Part shown: one piece after another, positions 1 to 8,350 of the stretch
Numbering within the stretch: position 1 is the first letter of the stretch
How the letters are laid out: each line of letters begins with the position of its first letter
IMG/VR virus record: IMGVR_UViG_3300025647_000160
Coordinates: 1 to 31,863 of that record
Length of the DNA stretch: 31,863 nucleotides
DNA from: a virus
Strand: one strand, 5' to 3'
Position numbers and translations under genes: made by a program
The notes under the pieces: generated by a model
What the model was told of the DNA's origin: nothing
Databases searched by the model: none
Seen by the model: the letters and a program-made list of their open reading frames with translations, nothing else

Positions 1-13
1 ATGTTGTAGCCAT
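1..13 (-). CDS. 5' end of the next leftward gene (partial)
   Basis: An ATG on the minus strand at 13-11 is followed by codons for Met-Ala-Thr-Thr before the window ends. A purine-rich ribosome-binding sequence (GAAAGG) lies about 9 nt upstream, in the short gap after the tail-fibre stop codon. It would be the next gene of the late operon, but only four codons are visible, so no function can be given. Confidence 0.45.
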
Positions 14-28
14 TAGTTACTACCTTTC

Positions 29-2392
29 TTAGATTGCGCCCATTAGCGCAAGGATATAGTTGTTATCAATTGCTGATGTATCTACAACAGCCCATTCAAG
101 ACCAGTTGCTGTAGATGAGTTTGTTCGTAAATATAAACCATTTGCACCAGCGGTTAATTTACCTGGTGTATCTGCGCTAGTGGCAACTAGAATGTCACCC
201 TTTGCGTCAAAGAGTGAACGAGCAATTGCATCTGCCATTTCAAATGCTGTGAAGGTAATAATCTCTAGGATATCTCCAGCAGTTAGTGCTGCTAGTCCTG
301 TGATGCTTGTACCGTTTGTAGCATTGTAATCAGATGTACGAGCAAGAAGAACACCGTTAAGGTATACCTGCTCCTTACCTGGAATGTAAGCAAGCGTTAG
401 TCCGTTATCATCTGGACCAGACTCTGTTGTCTCTCCGCCTGCTGCTGTGTAGCGGTATCGGTAGATATCTGCAGTAGATGAGATTGAACCCCATGCAGAA
501 CCTGTCCAAGCAAACATCTGATTGGTTACTGAGTTCCAGTAGATAGCACCTGTAACTAGTGGGTTTCCATCATTGTCTACTGTAGGTGGAGTTGACTTAG
601 CACCTAAGTAACGGTCATCGAATGAGTCGTATGATGCGGCAGCAGCGGCAGCACTTGCTGCAGCAGCGGTAGCAGAACCTGCAACAACATCTACGTATAC
701 CTTAGTAGCAGCATCTGTATCACTTGTAGGTGTTCCTAGTCCAGTTACCTTGTTGGTATTGGCATCTAGGTTGCCAAGTAGTTGACCAGTTGTACGATTT
801 AAGTATGTTCCTGAAAGAACTACCGCTCCAGTTAGTCCATCAACAGATAGAACTGCATCTGTTGGTGTAAGAAGTTCCTGCCAGTTAGCAAGAGTAGAAG
901 CAGGTGTCGCTGTAAGAATGAAAGACTTATTGACATCTGTACGAACTGCTACGTCACCAGTCTGTGCAGTTAATGCAAGCATATTAGCCTGAGAATTAAC
1001 TACAAATGTTTCTGAGATAGCAAGTGCAGGTAGATGGTCGATAGGTACTTTGCCTGAACCATCAAGTGGAGCAATACCATTTGCAGTACCAAGTTGACCA
1101 TTGATATAACCAAGAGATACAGCGTCACCGCTGTCAGTCGGTGTAGCAAGGTTTGTAATCTTTTGGCTGTTAAGAGAGACAGCATTAGTAGGTGCTGCCA
1201 TCTGGTCTAAACGAGATGTACGAACCTGTGTATCAAAATCTGAGATAGTAGATGCTGCCTGTGTGCCAGTGTGATTAGCGCGAGCCAGTGGGTCTACTGC
1301 CAACTTGCTAAGTGCAATGGCTGCAGATGCGTTGATGTCAGCATTAACAATAGTTCCATCTACCAAGTCAGCAGATGTAATTGTTCCACCAAGGTTCAAC
1401 TTTGTCTTAGTAATAGCAGCAGTTGCAGAAATATCTGCATCTACAATAGTTGCATCGGCAATCATTGTGCTTGTTACTGTGCCAGTATCGCTAGTCTTAA
1501 TAAGAGTTGCACTAGCAGGAATATCAGTCCCGTTAATAGTTGTTGCTGTTGCAGCACCTAAAACTGGAGTTACCAGAGTAGGACTTGTAGCAAATACTGC
1601 TGAGCCTGTACCTGTCTCATCTGTAAGAGCAGAGCGAAGGTTTGCACTCGATGGAGTTCCAAGGAATGTGGCTACACCAGTTCCAAGACCAGAGATACCA
1701 GTTGATACTGGAAGTCCAGTTGCATTTGTAAGAGTACCAGATACTGGTGTTCCAAGTGCTGGAGTAACAAGTGTTGGACTTGTCAGTGTCTTATTAGTAA
1801 GAGTCTGAGTAGTATCTGTGCCAACTAGAGTAGTTGTTGCATCAGGAATAGTTACAGTACGGTCAGCAGTAGGGTCTGTGACAGTAAGTGTAGTTTCGAA
1901 GGCATCTGGGGTAGCACCCTCAAATACAAGGTTTCCATCACCAAGTGTGAGGTTTGTAATTGTAGGTGTGTTAAGGATTGGGGATGTAAGAGTCTTGTTG
2001 GTAAGTGTCTGTGTATCTGTTGTTCCAACTACAGAAGATGAGTTAGAGATACCGTGTACGCCTGTAGAAGCCTCGATATGGGTATTTGCTTCGCGGTAGT
2101 CACGACCGATAGCCATGTGACGAACAACTGCTCCAGCAGAGTGAGCCTGAGCAGATGAGCCATCGATACCACGTGTTATTGTAAAGGTATTGGTGGATAC
2201 CGCCGTGGCATCTACAATTTCTTCAAGTGCTGTATCTGGGTCTAGTACGATAGTAAAGGTTGTGCCAGCAGGGATGGTTACACCACCCATGAGCGCTGAA
2301 CCTGAAACGACGAACATTGACGTTGCACCAGCGGTGATTGCGCTTGTCAGCGTTGTTTGCTGGGAGCGAGAGGAGTAATTGCGTGTTGTCAT
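29..2392 (-). CDS. Tail fibre / receptor-binding-type structural protein
   Basis: A 787-aa secreted-structure-like protein, rich in Thr, Ser, Ala and Gly and very poor in Cys. The first 110 residues form a compact beta-rich head-proximal domain containing an [16 protein letters not shown] motif. After it come repeated [10 protein letters not shown]-type segments (around residues 125-215) and a long region of short repetitive beta-strand units. Next is an Ala-rich segment and a [13 protein letters not shown] block (around 590-605) with a following [17 protein letters not shown] block. Such modules are typical of phage tail fibres, which trimerise and contact the host surface. It is the last complete gene of the leftward late operon, directly after the connector-like gene. 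The attachment role is inferred from composition and position; the receptor is unknown. Confidence 0.8.
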   Translation of the reverse strand: MTTRNYSSRSQQTTLTSAITAGATSMFVVSGSALMGGVTIPAGTTFTIVLDPDTALEEIVDATAVSTNTFTITRGIDGSSAQAHSAGAVVRHMAIGRDYREANTHIEASTGVHGISNSSSVVGTTDTQTLTNKTLTSPILNTPTITNLTLGDGNLVFEGATPDAFETTLTVTDPTADRTVTIPDATTTLVGTDTTQTLTNKTLTSPTLVTPALGTPVSGTLTNATGLPVSTGISGLGTGVATFLGTPSSANLRSALTDETGTGSAVFATSPTLVTPVLGAATATTINGTDIPASATLIKTSDTGTVTSTMIADATIVDADISATAAITKTKLNLGGTITSADLVDGTIVNADINASAAIALSKLAVDPLARANHTGTQAASTISDFDTQVRTSRLDQMAAPTNAVSLNSQKITNLATPTDSGDAVSLGYINGQLGTANGIAPLDGSGKVPIDHLPALAISETFVVNSQANMLALTAQTGDVAVRTDVNKSFILTATPASTLANWQELLTPTDAVLSVDGLTGAVVLSGTYLNRTTGQLLGNLDANTNKVTGLGTPTSDTDAATKVYVDVVAGSATAAAASAAAAAASYDSFDDRYLGAKSTPPTVDNDGNPLVTGAIYWNSVTNQMFAWTGSAWGSISSTADIYRYRYTAAGGETTESGPDDNGLTLAYIPGKEQVYLNGVLLARTSDYNATNGTSITGLAALTAGDILEIITFTAFEMADAIARSLFDAKGDILVATSADTPGKLTAGANGLYLRTNSSTATGLEWAVVDTSAIDNNYILALMGAI

Positions 2393-2400
2393 TTATATTC

Positions 2401-3318
2401 CTATCGAGTATAATGAATTCGTGGCGGGTATTGACCTTGCATTGCTGACACTTCTTCGTTCAAACGTTGTGAGTAAAGAGCAAAGAGTTGTTTTGTTGCT
2501 GATGCACTTGCACCGTATGGGCGCTTGCCATCTGTTTCGTCCGCCTGTGGGCTGATTTGACCCGCACGTGCAGGGTCAAGGTAAGCCAATAATCTGTATG
2601 ATGCACCAAGAATTACAATGTCACGGGCTGATTCAGAGAATCCAGTAGTGTCTGTAAATACATCTGTATTGTTTACAAATGGTGTTGGTGGTGTTGCATA
2701 CATAACCTTTACTGTACGTCCTGGAGTAATCCAGTCGTAGATAGTAACTGTTTGTGAGCCCGAACCCCAAGTGTCTACATCTGCGAATGGGTCGAAGTCC
2801 CAACGCTTGATACGAATCCATTCCTTAGAAGGACCTGTATCCTGCCATGACATAGTAAGGATATTCTCAATGCCTAGGTTTTCAAATTCATATGTATTAA
2901 TTGCTGCATTAAATGGGAAGGTAGTCTGTTTGATAGACAACAGGCTTGCACCCATTGCTCGGATAGTATCGTTGATTGCCTTTTTAACTACGTAGCGTGG
3001 GAAGATAGGTGAGATAGTTACCTTTGCATCAGCAGCATGTGTAGTTGCTGGTGTTCCTAAGTAGCCACGTCCATATGGTGAGACGGTTGCTGTATTAGAT
3101 ACGCGGTCAAATGAGTCAACCCACATCAACTCTTCATCAATCTCAAGGATACCCTTACCTACGTTGCTTGTATCTCCTAGAGATAGGATTGTAGGTGCTG
3201 AACTTGGTGATGTGAGTGTAGTGACTGCAGTCTTAAGATATGTTGAACGGTCCTGTTGGTATGTATAACCTGAAAGGTTGATAAGGACTTCATCAATCAT
3301 CTGTGCTAAAGTTGTCAT
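2401..3318 (-). CDS. Head-tail connector / adaptor-like virion protein
   Basis: A 305-aa soluble protein with no signal peptide. The N-terminal helix (MTTLAQMIDEVLINLSG) is followed by a beta-rich domain with a conserved-looking YGRGYLGTPATTHAADA segment near residue 80-95, then a helical block beginning FPRYVVKKAINDTIRAMG, and a C-terminal half ending in Tyr/Gln-rich sequence. This layout resembles phage adaptor or tail-tube-like proteins that dock between portal and tail. Position between capsid genes and tail fibre agrees. It overlaps the preceding gene by a few bases (ATGA-type junction near 3315-3318), so translation is probably coupled. I recognise the general class, not a named family. 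Confidence 0.6.
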   Translation of the reverse strand: MTTLAQMIDEVLINLSGYTYQQDRSTYLKTAVTTLTSPSSAPTILSLGDTSNVGKGILEIDEELMWVDSFDRVSNTATVSPYGRGYLGTPATTHAADAKVTISPIFPRYVVKKAINDTIRAMGASLLSIKQTTFPFNAAINTYEFENLGIENILTMSWQDTGPSKEWIRIKRWDFDPFADVDTWGSGSQTVTIYDWITPGRTVKVMYATPPTPFVNNTDVFTDTTGFSESARDIVILGASYRLLAYLDPARAGQISPQADETDGKRPYGASASATKQLFALYSQRLNEEVSAMQGQYPPRIHYTR

Positions 3319-3590
3319 AGGTCTATGCTCCTTAATGCAACAACGGCTGATAGTCCAGTAGTTCCTGCTAATTCATTACAGATAGCGTTCATCATCTTGT
3401 AATTATTAGGCTGACGGTTTGTGTCGGCTTTAATATTTAATGCTGCTATAATACCTAAGCCGCTAGTGTCAGCATAGTTATTTGCTGCACCTTGCTCAGA
3501 TTGGTATGCATCTGGTGTGGGATATGTTCCGCCATTTGCAAGACGATTTAACTCGTCAGCAAATGTGCTACCTGCTACTCCTGTTGCCAT
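3315..3590 (-). CDS. Small virion-operon protein of unknown function
   Basis: 91 aa when started at the ATG at 3590, which shares its A with the TAA stop of the upstream gene (TAATG). An upstream GTG in frame is less likely. The protein has an Ala/Asn-rich helical character with a TYPTPDAYQSEQGAANNYA segment and a C-terminal CNELAGTTGLSAVVALRSI stretch. No enzymatic motif or membrane segment is visible. It lies between a DUF6321-like gene and the connector-like gene, so a structural or assembly role is likely but unproven. Confidence 0.65.
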   Translation of the reverse strand: MATGVAGSTFADELNRLANGGTYPTPDAYQSEQGAANNYADTSGLGIIAALNIKADTNRQPNNYKMMNAICNELAGTTGLSAVVALRSIDL

Positions 3591-3844
3591 TACCACTTCA
3601 CCTTATCTGCCCAATACGCGGCACTCATCTTACCCTTAGCGATGTTTTTAGCATGACGAGCCTTGAAGGAAGCCTGACGTGCTGTTGGCTTCTTATCTCC
3701 AGTAACGCCCTGCTGACCAAAGCGAATAGTCTTGACCTTGTTTCCTTCTTTAGCCACAACAACGTGTGACTTCTTTGGGTGACTTGGTGTACGCTTAGGC
3801 TTGTTAAAGCCTGCTACTCCTGCTCGCTTTAGTCTTGGGTCCAT
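3590..3844 (-). CDS. DUF6321-like small basic phage protein
   Basis: 84 aa, strongly basic (many Lys/Arg). It contains SHVVVAKEGNKVKTIRFGQQG followed by a Lys/Arg-rich helix ending KGKMSAAYWADKVKW. I recognise this pattern from small virion-cluster proteins of aquatic phages annotated as DUF6321; this is from memory, not a search. Function is unknown. The start ATG overlaps the upstream TAA by one base and its own TAA overlaps the next ATG, so it sits in a chain of coupled mini-genes. Confidence 0.75.
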   Translation of the reverse strand: MDPRLKRAGVAGFNKPKRTPSHPKKSHVVVAKEGNKVKTIRFGQQGVTGDKKPTARQASFKARHAKNIAKGKMSAAYWADKVKW

Positions 3845-4011
3845 TATTTTTTCTTCGCCTTCTTAATAGTCTTCTTTGCTTTTGACTTGCCTGCCTCAGA
3901 GAGAGCAATTGCAACAGCCTGCTTAGGGTTTCTAACAACCTTACCACCCTTACCAGAGTGTAGTGTTCCCCGCTTAAACTCTCCCATTACTTTCTCAACT
4001 TTATTCTTCAT
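3844..4011 (-). CDS. DUF6496-like small basic protein
   Basis: 55 aa. The sequence starts MKNKVEKVMGEFKRGTLHSG, continues through GGKVVRNPKQAVAIALSEAGKS and ends in a Lys/Ala tail (KKTIKKAKKK). This matches the small DUF6496 pattern seen in aquatic phages and bacteria (recognised from memory). The start ATG at 4011 overlaps the TGA of the upstream gene (ATGA) and the TAA overlaps the next ATG (TAATG), so both junctions support it. The high positive charge suggests nucleic-acid contact; that is inference. Confidence 0.75.
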   Translation of the reverse strand: MKNKVEKVMGEFKRGTLHSGKGGKVVRNPKQAVAIALSEAGKSKAKKTIKKAKKK

Positions 4012-4229
4012 CGGTTCTTGTTATCCTTAAGCCACTTCTTTAGCATTGCATCATAACCAGATGGAGACCATTCCTTGATTACACCAATGCGAGGCTTTGC
4101 TGTAGGTGTGGGAGATTTCTTTCCCAGGTCACCCATCTTGATAGTTGTACCACGACCAGTGGTTACAACAACTTGAGACTTCTTGGTAGCCTGTGGGCTA
4201 GGAGTAGTCTTTGGTTTTGGATTTGCCAT
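4008..4229 (-). CDS. Small basic hypothetical protein
   Basis: 73 aa from the ATG at 4229. The N-terminal third is Pro/Thr/Lys-rich and disordered-looking. It is followed by KKSQVVVTTGRGTTIKMGDLG, which echoes the KKSHVVVAKEG...KVKTIRFG core of the protein encoded at 3590-3844, and a C-terminal helix SPSGYDAMLKKWLKDNK. The shared core suggests the two small proteins are distant paralogues. The ATG overlaps the stop of the 21-aa gene upstream (TAATG). Role unknown; virion or DNA-packaging association is inferred only from place and charge. Confidence 0.65.
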   Translation of the reverse strand: MANPKPKTTPSPQATKKSQVVVTTGRGTTIKMGDLGKKSPTPTAKPRIGVIKEWSPSGYDAMLKKWLKDNKNR

Positions 4230-4294
4230 TAGCACTTACACGCCTTATCTGACTTGCCGCACTTGCGGCACTTGCCTGGTTTACGGACTGGCAT
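4229..4294 (-). CDS. 21-aa Cys-rich micro-protein
   Basis: A 21-codon frame that exactly fills the space between two coupled genes. It encodes a Lys/Arg-rich peptide with the pattern C-R-K-C-G...C-K-C, enough cysteines for one zinc ion. Its ATG (4294) overlaps the TAA of the gene upstream and its TAA (4229-4231) overlaps the ATG downstream, both as TAATG. This tiling, with no unused base, is the main evidence that it is translated. It could alternatively be a translational relay whose product has no function. Confidence 0.55.
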   Translation of the reverse strand: MPVRKPGKCRKCGKSDKACKC

Positions 4295-4434
4295 TACTTC
4301 TTCTTACCCATCTTCTTCATGGACTTCTTGGCTGTCTTCTTAGCCATCTTCTTCTTGCCCATCTTCATTTCCATCATCTTCTCAGCCTTGGACTCCATCT
4401 TTTCGCCCATCTTATAAGCCTTGTTCTTCATCAT
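4294..4434 (-). CDS. 46-aa Met/Lys-rich basic peptide
   Basis: 46 aa starting MMKNKAYKMGEKMESKAEKM and continuing with MGKKK and MKKMGKKK blocks. Composition is dominated by Met and Lys, and the peptide is predicted to form an amphipathic, highly cationic helix. The start overlaps the TAA of the 148-aa gene (TAATG) and the stop overlaps the ATG of the 21-aa gene. Low complexity prevents family assignment. A nucleic-acid-condensing or membrane-active role is possible; nothing visible decides between these. Confidence 0.6.
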   Translation of the reverse strand: MMKNKAYKMGEKMESKAEKMMEMKMGKKKMAKKTAKKSMKKMGKKK

Positions 4435-4880
4435 TATGCTTGTCCTATCTCTTTCATTACCGCTGCGGTTGATTTGTTTACATGCTTTGCATCAGGCATT
4501 GAATTAGCGTTGTAAGGCTTATTCAATACTTCGGAGGCCGCTTCTGCCTCACGAATCTTTTCCATCGATGTACCACCAGGCTGTATGCCCTGGGCCTTAG
4601 CGTTAGCGTATGCAGATAGTTCGCTTTCGAATCGCTTACGTGGAGCGTTTCGCTGACTGTTAGCATCGCCAGTATTCATCTGAAGTCCTCTGGCTTTACA
4701 GCCAAAGCAATCAGGTCCACACTTGGTGTGGTCTATAAAGATATTGTTCTCGTCAGGGAAAGGCTCAGTTGATGTAGCATCACAATACACACACCCATAT
4801 AATGCTGAGTATGGAATCATGTCTCCATCTACTAACCTATAAGCCCATTCAAGAACTTTGCTTGTATGTTCGTGTCCCAT
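4434..4880 (-). CDS. Zinc-ribbon-like virion-operon protein
   Basis: 148 aa. The N-terminal half holds a putative metal site: CVYC near residues 30-33, then C-G-P-D-C-F-G-C near residues 54-61. The C-terminal half is helical and Ala/Asn-rich (RFESELSAYANAKAQG, then GTSMEKIREAEAASEVLN). No catalytic motif is seen. A short gap (7 nt) separates it from the 89-aa gene upstream, and a purine-rich site (AAGGGAC) precedes the ATG. Found between capsid and connector genes, it is likely a minor structural or assembly factor. Confidence 0.65.
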   Translation of the reverse strand: MGHEHTSKVLEWAYRLVDGDMIPYSALYGCVYCDATSTEPFPDENNIFIDHTKCGPDCFGCKARGLQMNTGDANSQRNAPRKRFESELSAYANAKAQGIQPGGTSMEKIREAEAASEVLNKPYNANSMPDAKHVNKSTAAVMKEIGQA

Positions 4881-4887
4881 ATGTCCC

Positions 4888-5157
4888 TTATACTGCTGTA
4901 AAGTTTGCTTCCGTTACACCAACGCCACCAGCAATAAGTGCTGCCTTTGTTGTATCATCTACAGTATACTTGCTACCACCAAGATAAACTTCTTGGTATG
5001 TATCTAAGTCACCATCGTATGGGTAACGAACCTGACGGTAAGTCCCATCAACCCTGATGATAGTGATTCCACGTGCTAGTTTGTAGAATGTAAAGAGTCG
5101 CTGAACTCCTTCAAATCCTTCGTCGACGGTTGGTGTCTCGAAGATATAATCTGTCAT
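4888..5157 (-). CDS. Small virion-operon protein, first gene after the capsid
   Basis: 89 aa, acidic to neutral, predicted mostly beta (TIIRVDGTYRQVRYPYDGDLDTYQEVYLGG), with a helical C-terminus. The start has a near-perfect ribosome-binding site (AAAGGAGGA) about 5 nt before the ATG. Immediately after the major capsid gene, the place fits a head-completion or decoration protein, but there is no recognisable motif. Confidence 0.65.
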   Translation of the reverse strand: MTDYIFETPTVDEGFEGVQRLFTFYKLARGITIIRVDGTYRQVRYPYDGDLDTYQEVYLGGSKYTVDDTTKAALIAGGVGVTEANFTAV

Positions 5158-5185
5158 GACTCCTCCTTTAGTGGACTCACCACCA

Positions 5186-5203
5186 GGCAGGGTTTCCCCT
5201 GCC
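5186..5203 (-). other. RNA hairpin just after the major capsid gene
   Basis: A perfect 7-bp stem (GGCAGGG/CCCTGCC) encloses a GAAA tetraloop when read on the minus strand. It lies 18 nt past the capsid stop codon and before the ribosome-binding site of the next gene. There is no U-tract after it, so it is not a classical intrinsic terminator. A role in stabilising the capsid mRNA 3' end or causing partial termination is inferred. Confidence 0.55.
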
Positions 5204-5221
5204 CAGCAGTCAATTAACTAC

Positions 5222-6409
5222 TTAGTTAGCAGCGATTGCTGAACCTGATGTGATTCGGTAAAGAGCCTCATCGCGGTATACTGCAAAGCCGAGTACGCCG
5301 TACCAACCCATTGGGCGGAAACGCATCAACTTATCAGTTACGTTACCGATAACTACGTGTGGTTCTTCTGCTACGGCTTCTGCCATTGCTTGTGAACCTG
5401 CAACGATTGTATCGAATACGCGTGTTACTGGAGTTACTGTTAGAGTATTAGTTCCAACTGTACCTGAGTTAGCAACAGAAACTGTAAGTGTAGTGTTTGT
5501 TGCACCAACTGAGATTGCTGTAATCTTAGCAGCAGTACCTACGTTAGTTCCAGAGATTTTATCTCCGACCTCAGCACGACCACCGAAAGCAGCATTTGCT
5601 ACTACGATAGTGAACTCGCCAGAAACTCCGCTAACTGCAGGAGCAGTTGCTAATGGTGTCTGGTCTGCACCAGTCTTAGCGTTGTATAGACGTGGTGACT
5701 CTACGAAGAATGCGCCTTCGTACTCACCGATTTCTCCAGCCCAAATCTTGCTTGATTCAGAAGCAGACTGTGACTGTGGGTAGCGCCATCCAAGGTCGCC
5801 TGTCTCTGCACGAAGGTCGTGTGAAACTTGTGGGTGGATACCAACCCAGTATGCATTTCCGCGACGGCCCTTGGCCTTGTTGGAACGCAACTTTGCAACA
5901 GCCTTACGGATGTCTGCTGAGTCTAGAGTATCTGCAGCATCTACAGTTGCAACTGATGTTGCGTTTCCTGCGTAGATGTTGTTTGAACCTGAGCGTAGAG
6001 TTGTCATTGCAACCTGGTCGATAGAATCTGCCAAGTTGAATGCAATCATGTTAGCGATTGCTGGGTCTACATCTGCAAGTGAGAAGAGTTCCAATGCGCG
6101 AGTTACTAGAACTGCGTTACCGTACTCATTTAGTGTTACTGTAACCTGTGTTGGTGTTGACACCGCTACTGCATCTGGGTCAACTGTTTCGGTTAGTGTT
6201 GATGTCTTAGCATCAAGGTCAACGTACTTCTGTAGAACTACGGTTGAGCCAGGAATTGATTGCTTTGCTGGGCGCTTATCTGCGACAGAACGAATTAGTG
6301 GTTCTGAGCGGAGAGCGAACTCGAGAAGGCGGTCGTATGCCTTCTGTACGAGACCAGCACCACCAACTGTGCCACCTAATGAGGTGGACGAGGTATCTGT
6401 GTATGCCAT
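5222..6409 (-). CDS. Major capsid protein (N4-gp56-like, HK97 fold)
   Basis: 395 aa. N-terminal residues 20-130 (AYDRLLEFALRSEPLIRSVADKR, TETVDPDAV, TVTLNEYGNAVLVTRALELFS) and the middle segment (WVGIHPQVSHDLRAETG near 188-204, then IWAGEIGEYEGAFFVESPR) match the pattern I know for actinophage capsid proteins annotated as the N4-gp56 family. The C-terminal part (AVAEEPHVVIGNVTDKLMRF and GWYGVLGF, 346-374) completes the fold. Residues about 247-328 look like an extra Val/Thr/Gly-rich beta domain inserted between conserved blocks. No ClpP-type prohead protease is fused or adjacent. An AAGGAGA ribosome-binding site precedes the ATG, and the scaffold gene is 31 bp upstream. Confidence 0.88.
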   Translation of the reverse strand: MAYTDTSSTSLGGTVGGAGLVQKAYDRLLEFALRSEPLIRSVADKRPAKQSIPGSTVVLQKYVDLDAKTSTLTETVDPDAVAVSTPTQVTVTLNEYGNAVLVTRALELFSLADVDPAIANMIAFNLADSIDQVAMTTLRSGSNNIYAGNATSVATVDAADTLDSADIRKAVAKLRSNKAKGRRGNAYWVGIHPQVSHDLRAETGDLGWRYPQSQSASESSKIWAGEIGEYEGAFFVESPRLYNAKTGADQTPLATAPAVSGVSGEFTIVVANAAFGGRAEVGDKISGTNVGTAAKITAISVGATNTTLTVSVANSGTVGTNTLTVTPVTRVFDTIVAGSQAMAEAVAEEPHVVIGNVTDKLMRFRPMGWYGVLGFAVYRDEALYRITSGSAIAAN

Positions 6410-6440
6410 TTTTTTTAGTCTCCTTGACTATGAACGGATA

Positions 6441-6914
6441 TTATTGTTGACTCTGCATTAAGGACATGAGTTCTTCCATAGAACTTGCATTGTTCATGCG
6501 TTGCTCAAGGTCCTGTGCTCGGTCTGGTGTAACGGCATTCTGTGTCATTACATCTTGCTGACGTAGTGTAGCGAGATTTTGACTATCTGGTCTCTGAGAG
6601 ACTTCAATGCCAAATAAGTCAGCGTTCTCGTCGAGCCAGTTTGTAACTGCTTCTTCTGAGAAATCACCGTCTAAGTCCTTGAGGACTAGACGCGCTGCCT
6701 TCTGGTTTACACCCTTTTGTTCTAGGATAGCCTTAACGGTTGACTCACGCTGCGCCTTGGAAAATCCCTCAAGTTGCTCAGTAAGTTCCTTGATACGCTT
6801 TTCATCAGCACGCTTGGCTTTACGTAACTTTTTAAGTAAGTCACTGCCGTCCAATTGCGCCTCATTTTCGGTATCGAGGTCATCGTCTTCTTCATCCCAG
6901 TAGTTGTTGCTCAT
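6441..6914 (-). CDS. Capsid scaffolding protein
   Basis: 157 aa, highly charged. An acidic N-terminus (DEEDDDLDTENE) leads into a long Lys/Glu coiled-coil helix (DLLKKLRKAKRADEKRIKELTEQLEG, about 26-52), a helical domain with SEEAVTNWLDENADLFGIE (about 87-105), and a C-terminal Gln/Met-rich helix ending LMSLMQSQQ. Acidic start, coiled coil and short charged C-terminus directly upstream of the capsid gene are the hallmarks of phage scaffolds. The protein would guide prohead assembly and leave or be degraded before DNA filling. Confidence 0.85.
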   Translation of the reverse strand: MSNNYWDEEDDDLDTENEAQLDGSDLLKKLRKAKRADEKRIKELTEQLEGFSKAQRESTVKAILEQKGVNQKAARLVLKDLDGDFSEEAVTNWLDENADLFGIEVSQRPDSQNLATLRQQDVMTQNAVTPDRAQDLEQRMNNASSMEELMSLMQSQQ

Positions 6915-7030
6915 AGCAACCCACCCTTCTATTCGTTGTAGTTCGCAGGCCTCAGTTCAGTTCGGGGAAACTGGCTGGCTCCTACTCTCGGTCTATTACT
7001 CTGACGGGGCCGATAGGTCCGTTCAGGATT
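6915..7030 (-). other. Untranslated leader upstream of the scaffold/capsid genes
   Basis: 116 bp with no sensible reading frame on either strand, in an operon where almost all other junctions overlap or are under 50 bp. On the minus strand it contains a small CAGTT/AACTG stem and, near the ATG, AGAAGGGTGGG as ribosome-binding sequence. I see no clear -35/-10 pair. It may carry a phage-specific promoter or an RNA structure that boosts scaffold and capsid output; this is inference. Confidence 0.4.
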
Positions 7031-8350
7031 CTAGAATTGGCCTATGCTAGGTGTAGATAGGCTTGTCTTTGCTGCACCAGATGAGCCGCTAAAGGCTGCA
7101 ATTTCACGCTGTGTGAGTTTCTGGCGCTTGCGCTGTGCTGATGCAAGTTGGTTGAATACTTCTTGTTCGCCTTCGGCTTGTCCATACTCTTCTAAGGTTG
7201 TACCATAGATGTCGGATAGTTTCTCTGCAGTTGGAAGAATATCTGCGATAGTCGCATAACCCTTTTGTGCTTCTGCTTGAGATACACCTTGTGCTGCAAG
7301 TTGCTCTGCAACTGACACACCAGCGGTAAGTCCCTGACGACCTGCTGCTACACCAATTTCTGATGCTGCAATCTGACGTTCAATCTTCTGGAACTGTTGT
7401 TCTGGGTCAAGTACATAGCCAACCATATCGGTTGCACCGATACCGTAGTATTGCTTGAGTTGGTTAACAATAGCAGGGTCTGCATTTTGTACACGCTGTA
7501 CTGCCGTGACAACACGGTTGGAAAGTTCTGTTGGTGACATATCGTTAGCAATAAACTGTCTCACGTATGCATCATTGTCAAACTGCTTTAATCCGTAAGC
7601 ACGTAGTACTTGACGATATGAATCTTCAACATTGACATACTCCGCAGGAGTTAATACTGCTAAGCCCTTCTTAAGGCGGTCAGCGTTTGCTGCAAATCGT
7701 TGCTGGTATTCTGGTGTCTCTTGCAACTGTAAAGTAATTGTTGCCTCTGTTGCACCTTGGATAGCAAGTTCTTTAATCTTATTAGCAAGTCCAGTAAGAC
7801 CGTACTTATTAAAACGGTCCGCCATTGATGCGTAAACACTCATGCGCTCATTGTATTTAGCAGCATCTGCTGCTGCCTTATCCGCTGCAGTATTGCCTGA
7901 AAGTTGCTTTGTCAATGCAGCAATCTGGTCTTGTAATGCCTTAAGAGATGCATTAGTTCCTGCATTAGCCGCTGCTAGCGCTGCTGCAGCCTGTGCTGCT
8001 GCTAGTGCTGCTGCTTCTTGTGCAGCCTTTGCTGCTGCTGCTTCTGCTGCAGTTCGCGCTGCCGCTGCTGCGGCATCTGCTGCTGCTTTGTCGGCTGCAG
8101 CCTGTGCTGCTGCTGCCTTTGCAGCATCCGCTGCTGATGTATCTTCTGCAGGTGTTTCAGTTGGTACAACAGGTGTTGTTGTCGCTACAGAAACTGGAAG
8201 TCCTAAATAAGCCTTTTCTGCATCAGTTAATGCCTGACCAGAAGTTAACTTTCGAACTGCAATTTGTCCTTGAGCAGGAGTTAAGGTAGGGTTGTTAGGT
8301 ACTGTGTTTCCACCATCATCAACCATCATTACATTTGGATTGTATCTCAT
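7031..8350 (-). CDS. Ala-rich coiled-coil internal virion-like protein
   Basis: 439 aa from the ATG at 8350, which shares its A with the end of the upstream TAA (TAATG). A TTG 15 bp further up is possible but less supported. Residues about 70-150 are an alanine-dominated coiled coil. Later there is a helical domain with MADRFNKYGLTGLANKIKELA, then LTPAEYVNVEDSYRQVLRAYGL, and YVLDPEQQFQKIERQIAASEIG. The C-terminus has a basic ARKRQKLTQ helix. Similar YG-L...I-x-D patterns occur in the 354-aa protein upstream, suggesting common ancestry. It lies between the giant virion protein and scaffold, so an ejection or core protein is likely. Confidence 0.6.
   Translation of the reverse strand: MRYNPNVMMVDDGGNTVPNNPTLTPAQGQIAVRKLTSGQALTDAEKAYLGLPVSVATTTPVVPTETPAEDTSAADAAKAAAAQAAADKAAADAAAAAARTAAEAAAAKAAQEAAALAAAQAAAALAAANAGTNASLKALQDQIAALTKQLSGNTAADKAAADAAKYNERMSVYASMADRFNKYGLTGLANKIKELAIQGATEATITLQLQETPEYQQRFAANADRLKKGLAVLTPAEYVNVEDSYRQVLRAYGLKQFDNDAYVRQFIANDMSPTELSNRVVTAVQRVQNADPAIVNQLKQYYGIGATDMVGYVLDPEQQFQKIERQIAASEIGVAAGRQGLTAGVSVAEQLAAQGVSQAEAQKGYATIADILPTAEKLSDIYGTTLEEYGQAEGEQEVFNQLASAQRKRQKLTQREIAAFSGSSGAAKTSLSTPSIGQF

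Noticed and set aside
1305-1808. Plus-strand Val/Ser-rich protein opposite the tail fibre
   Set aside because: A shadow of the repetitive Thr/Ala-rich tail-fibre sequence on the other strand.
2401-5157. Tail-assembly chaperone pair with programmed frameshift
   Set aside because: No pair of overlapping genes with a slippery heptamer and no tape-measure gene follow the capsid; the overlaps are ordinary stop/start junctions.
7842-8210. Ala/Ser-rich plus-strand protein opposite the 439-aa gene
   Set aside because: Antisense reading of an alanine-codon-rich coiled coil gives an open frame automatically; no ribosome site and no plausible domain.
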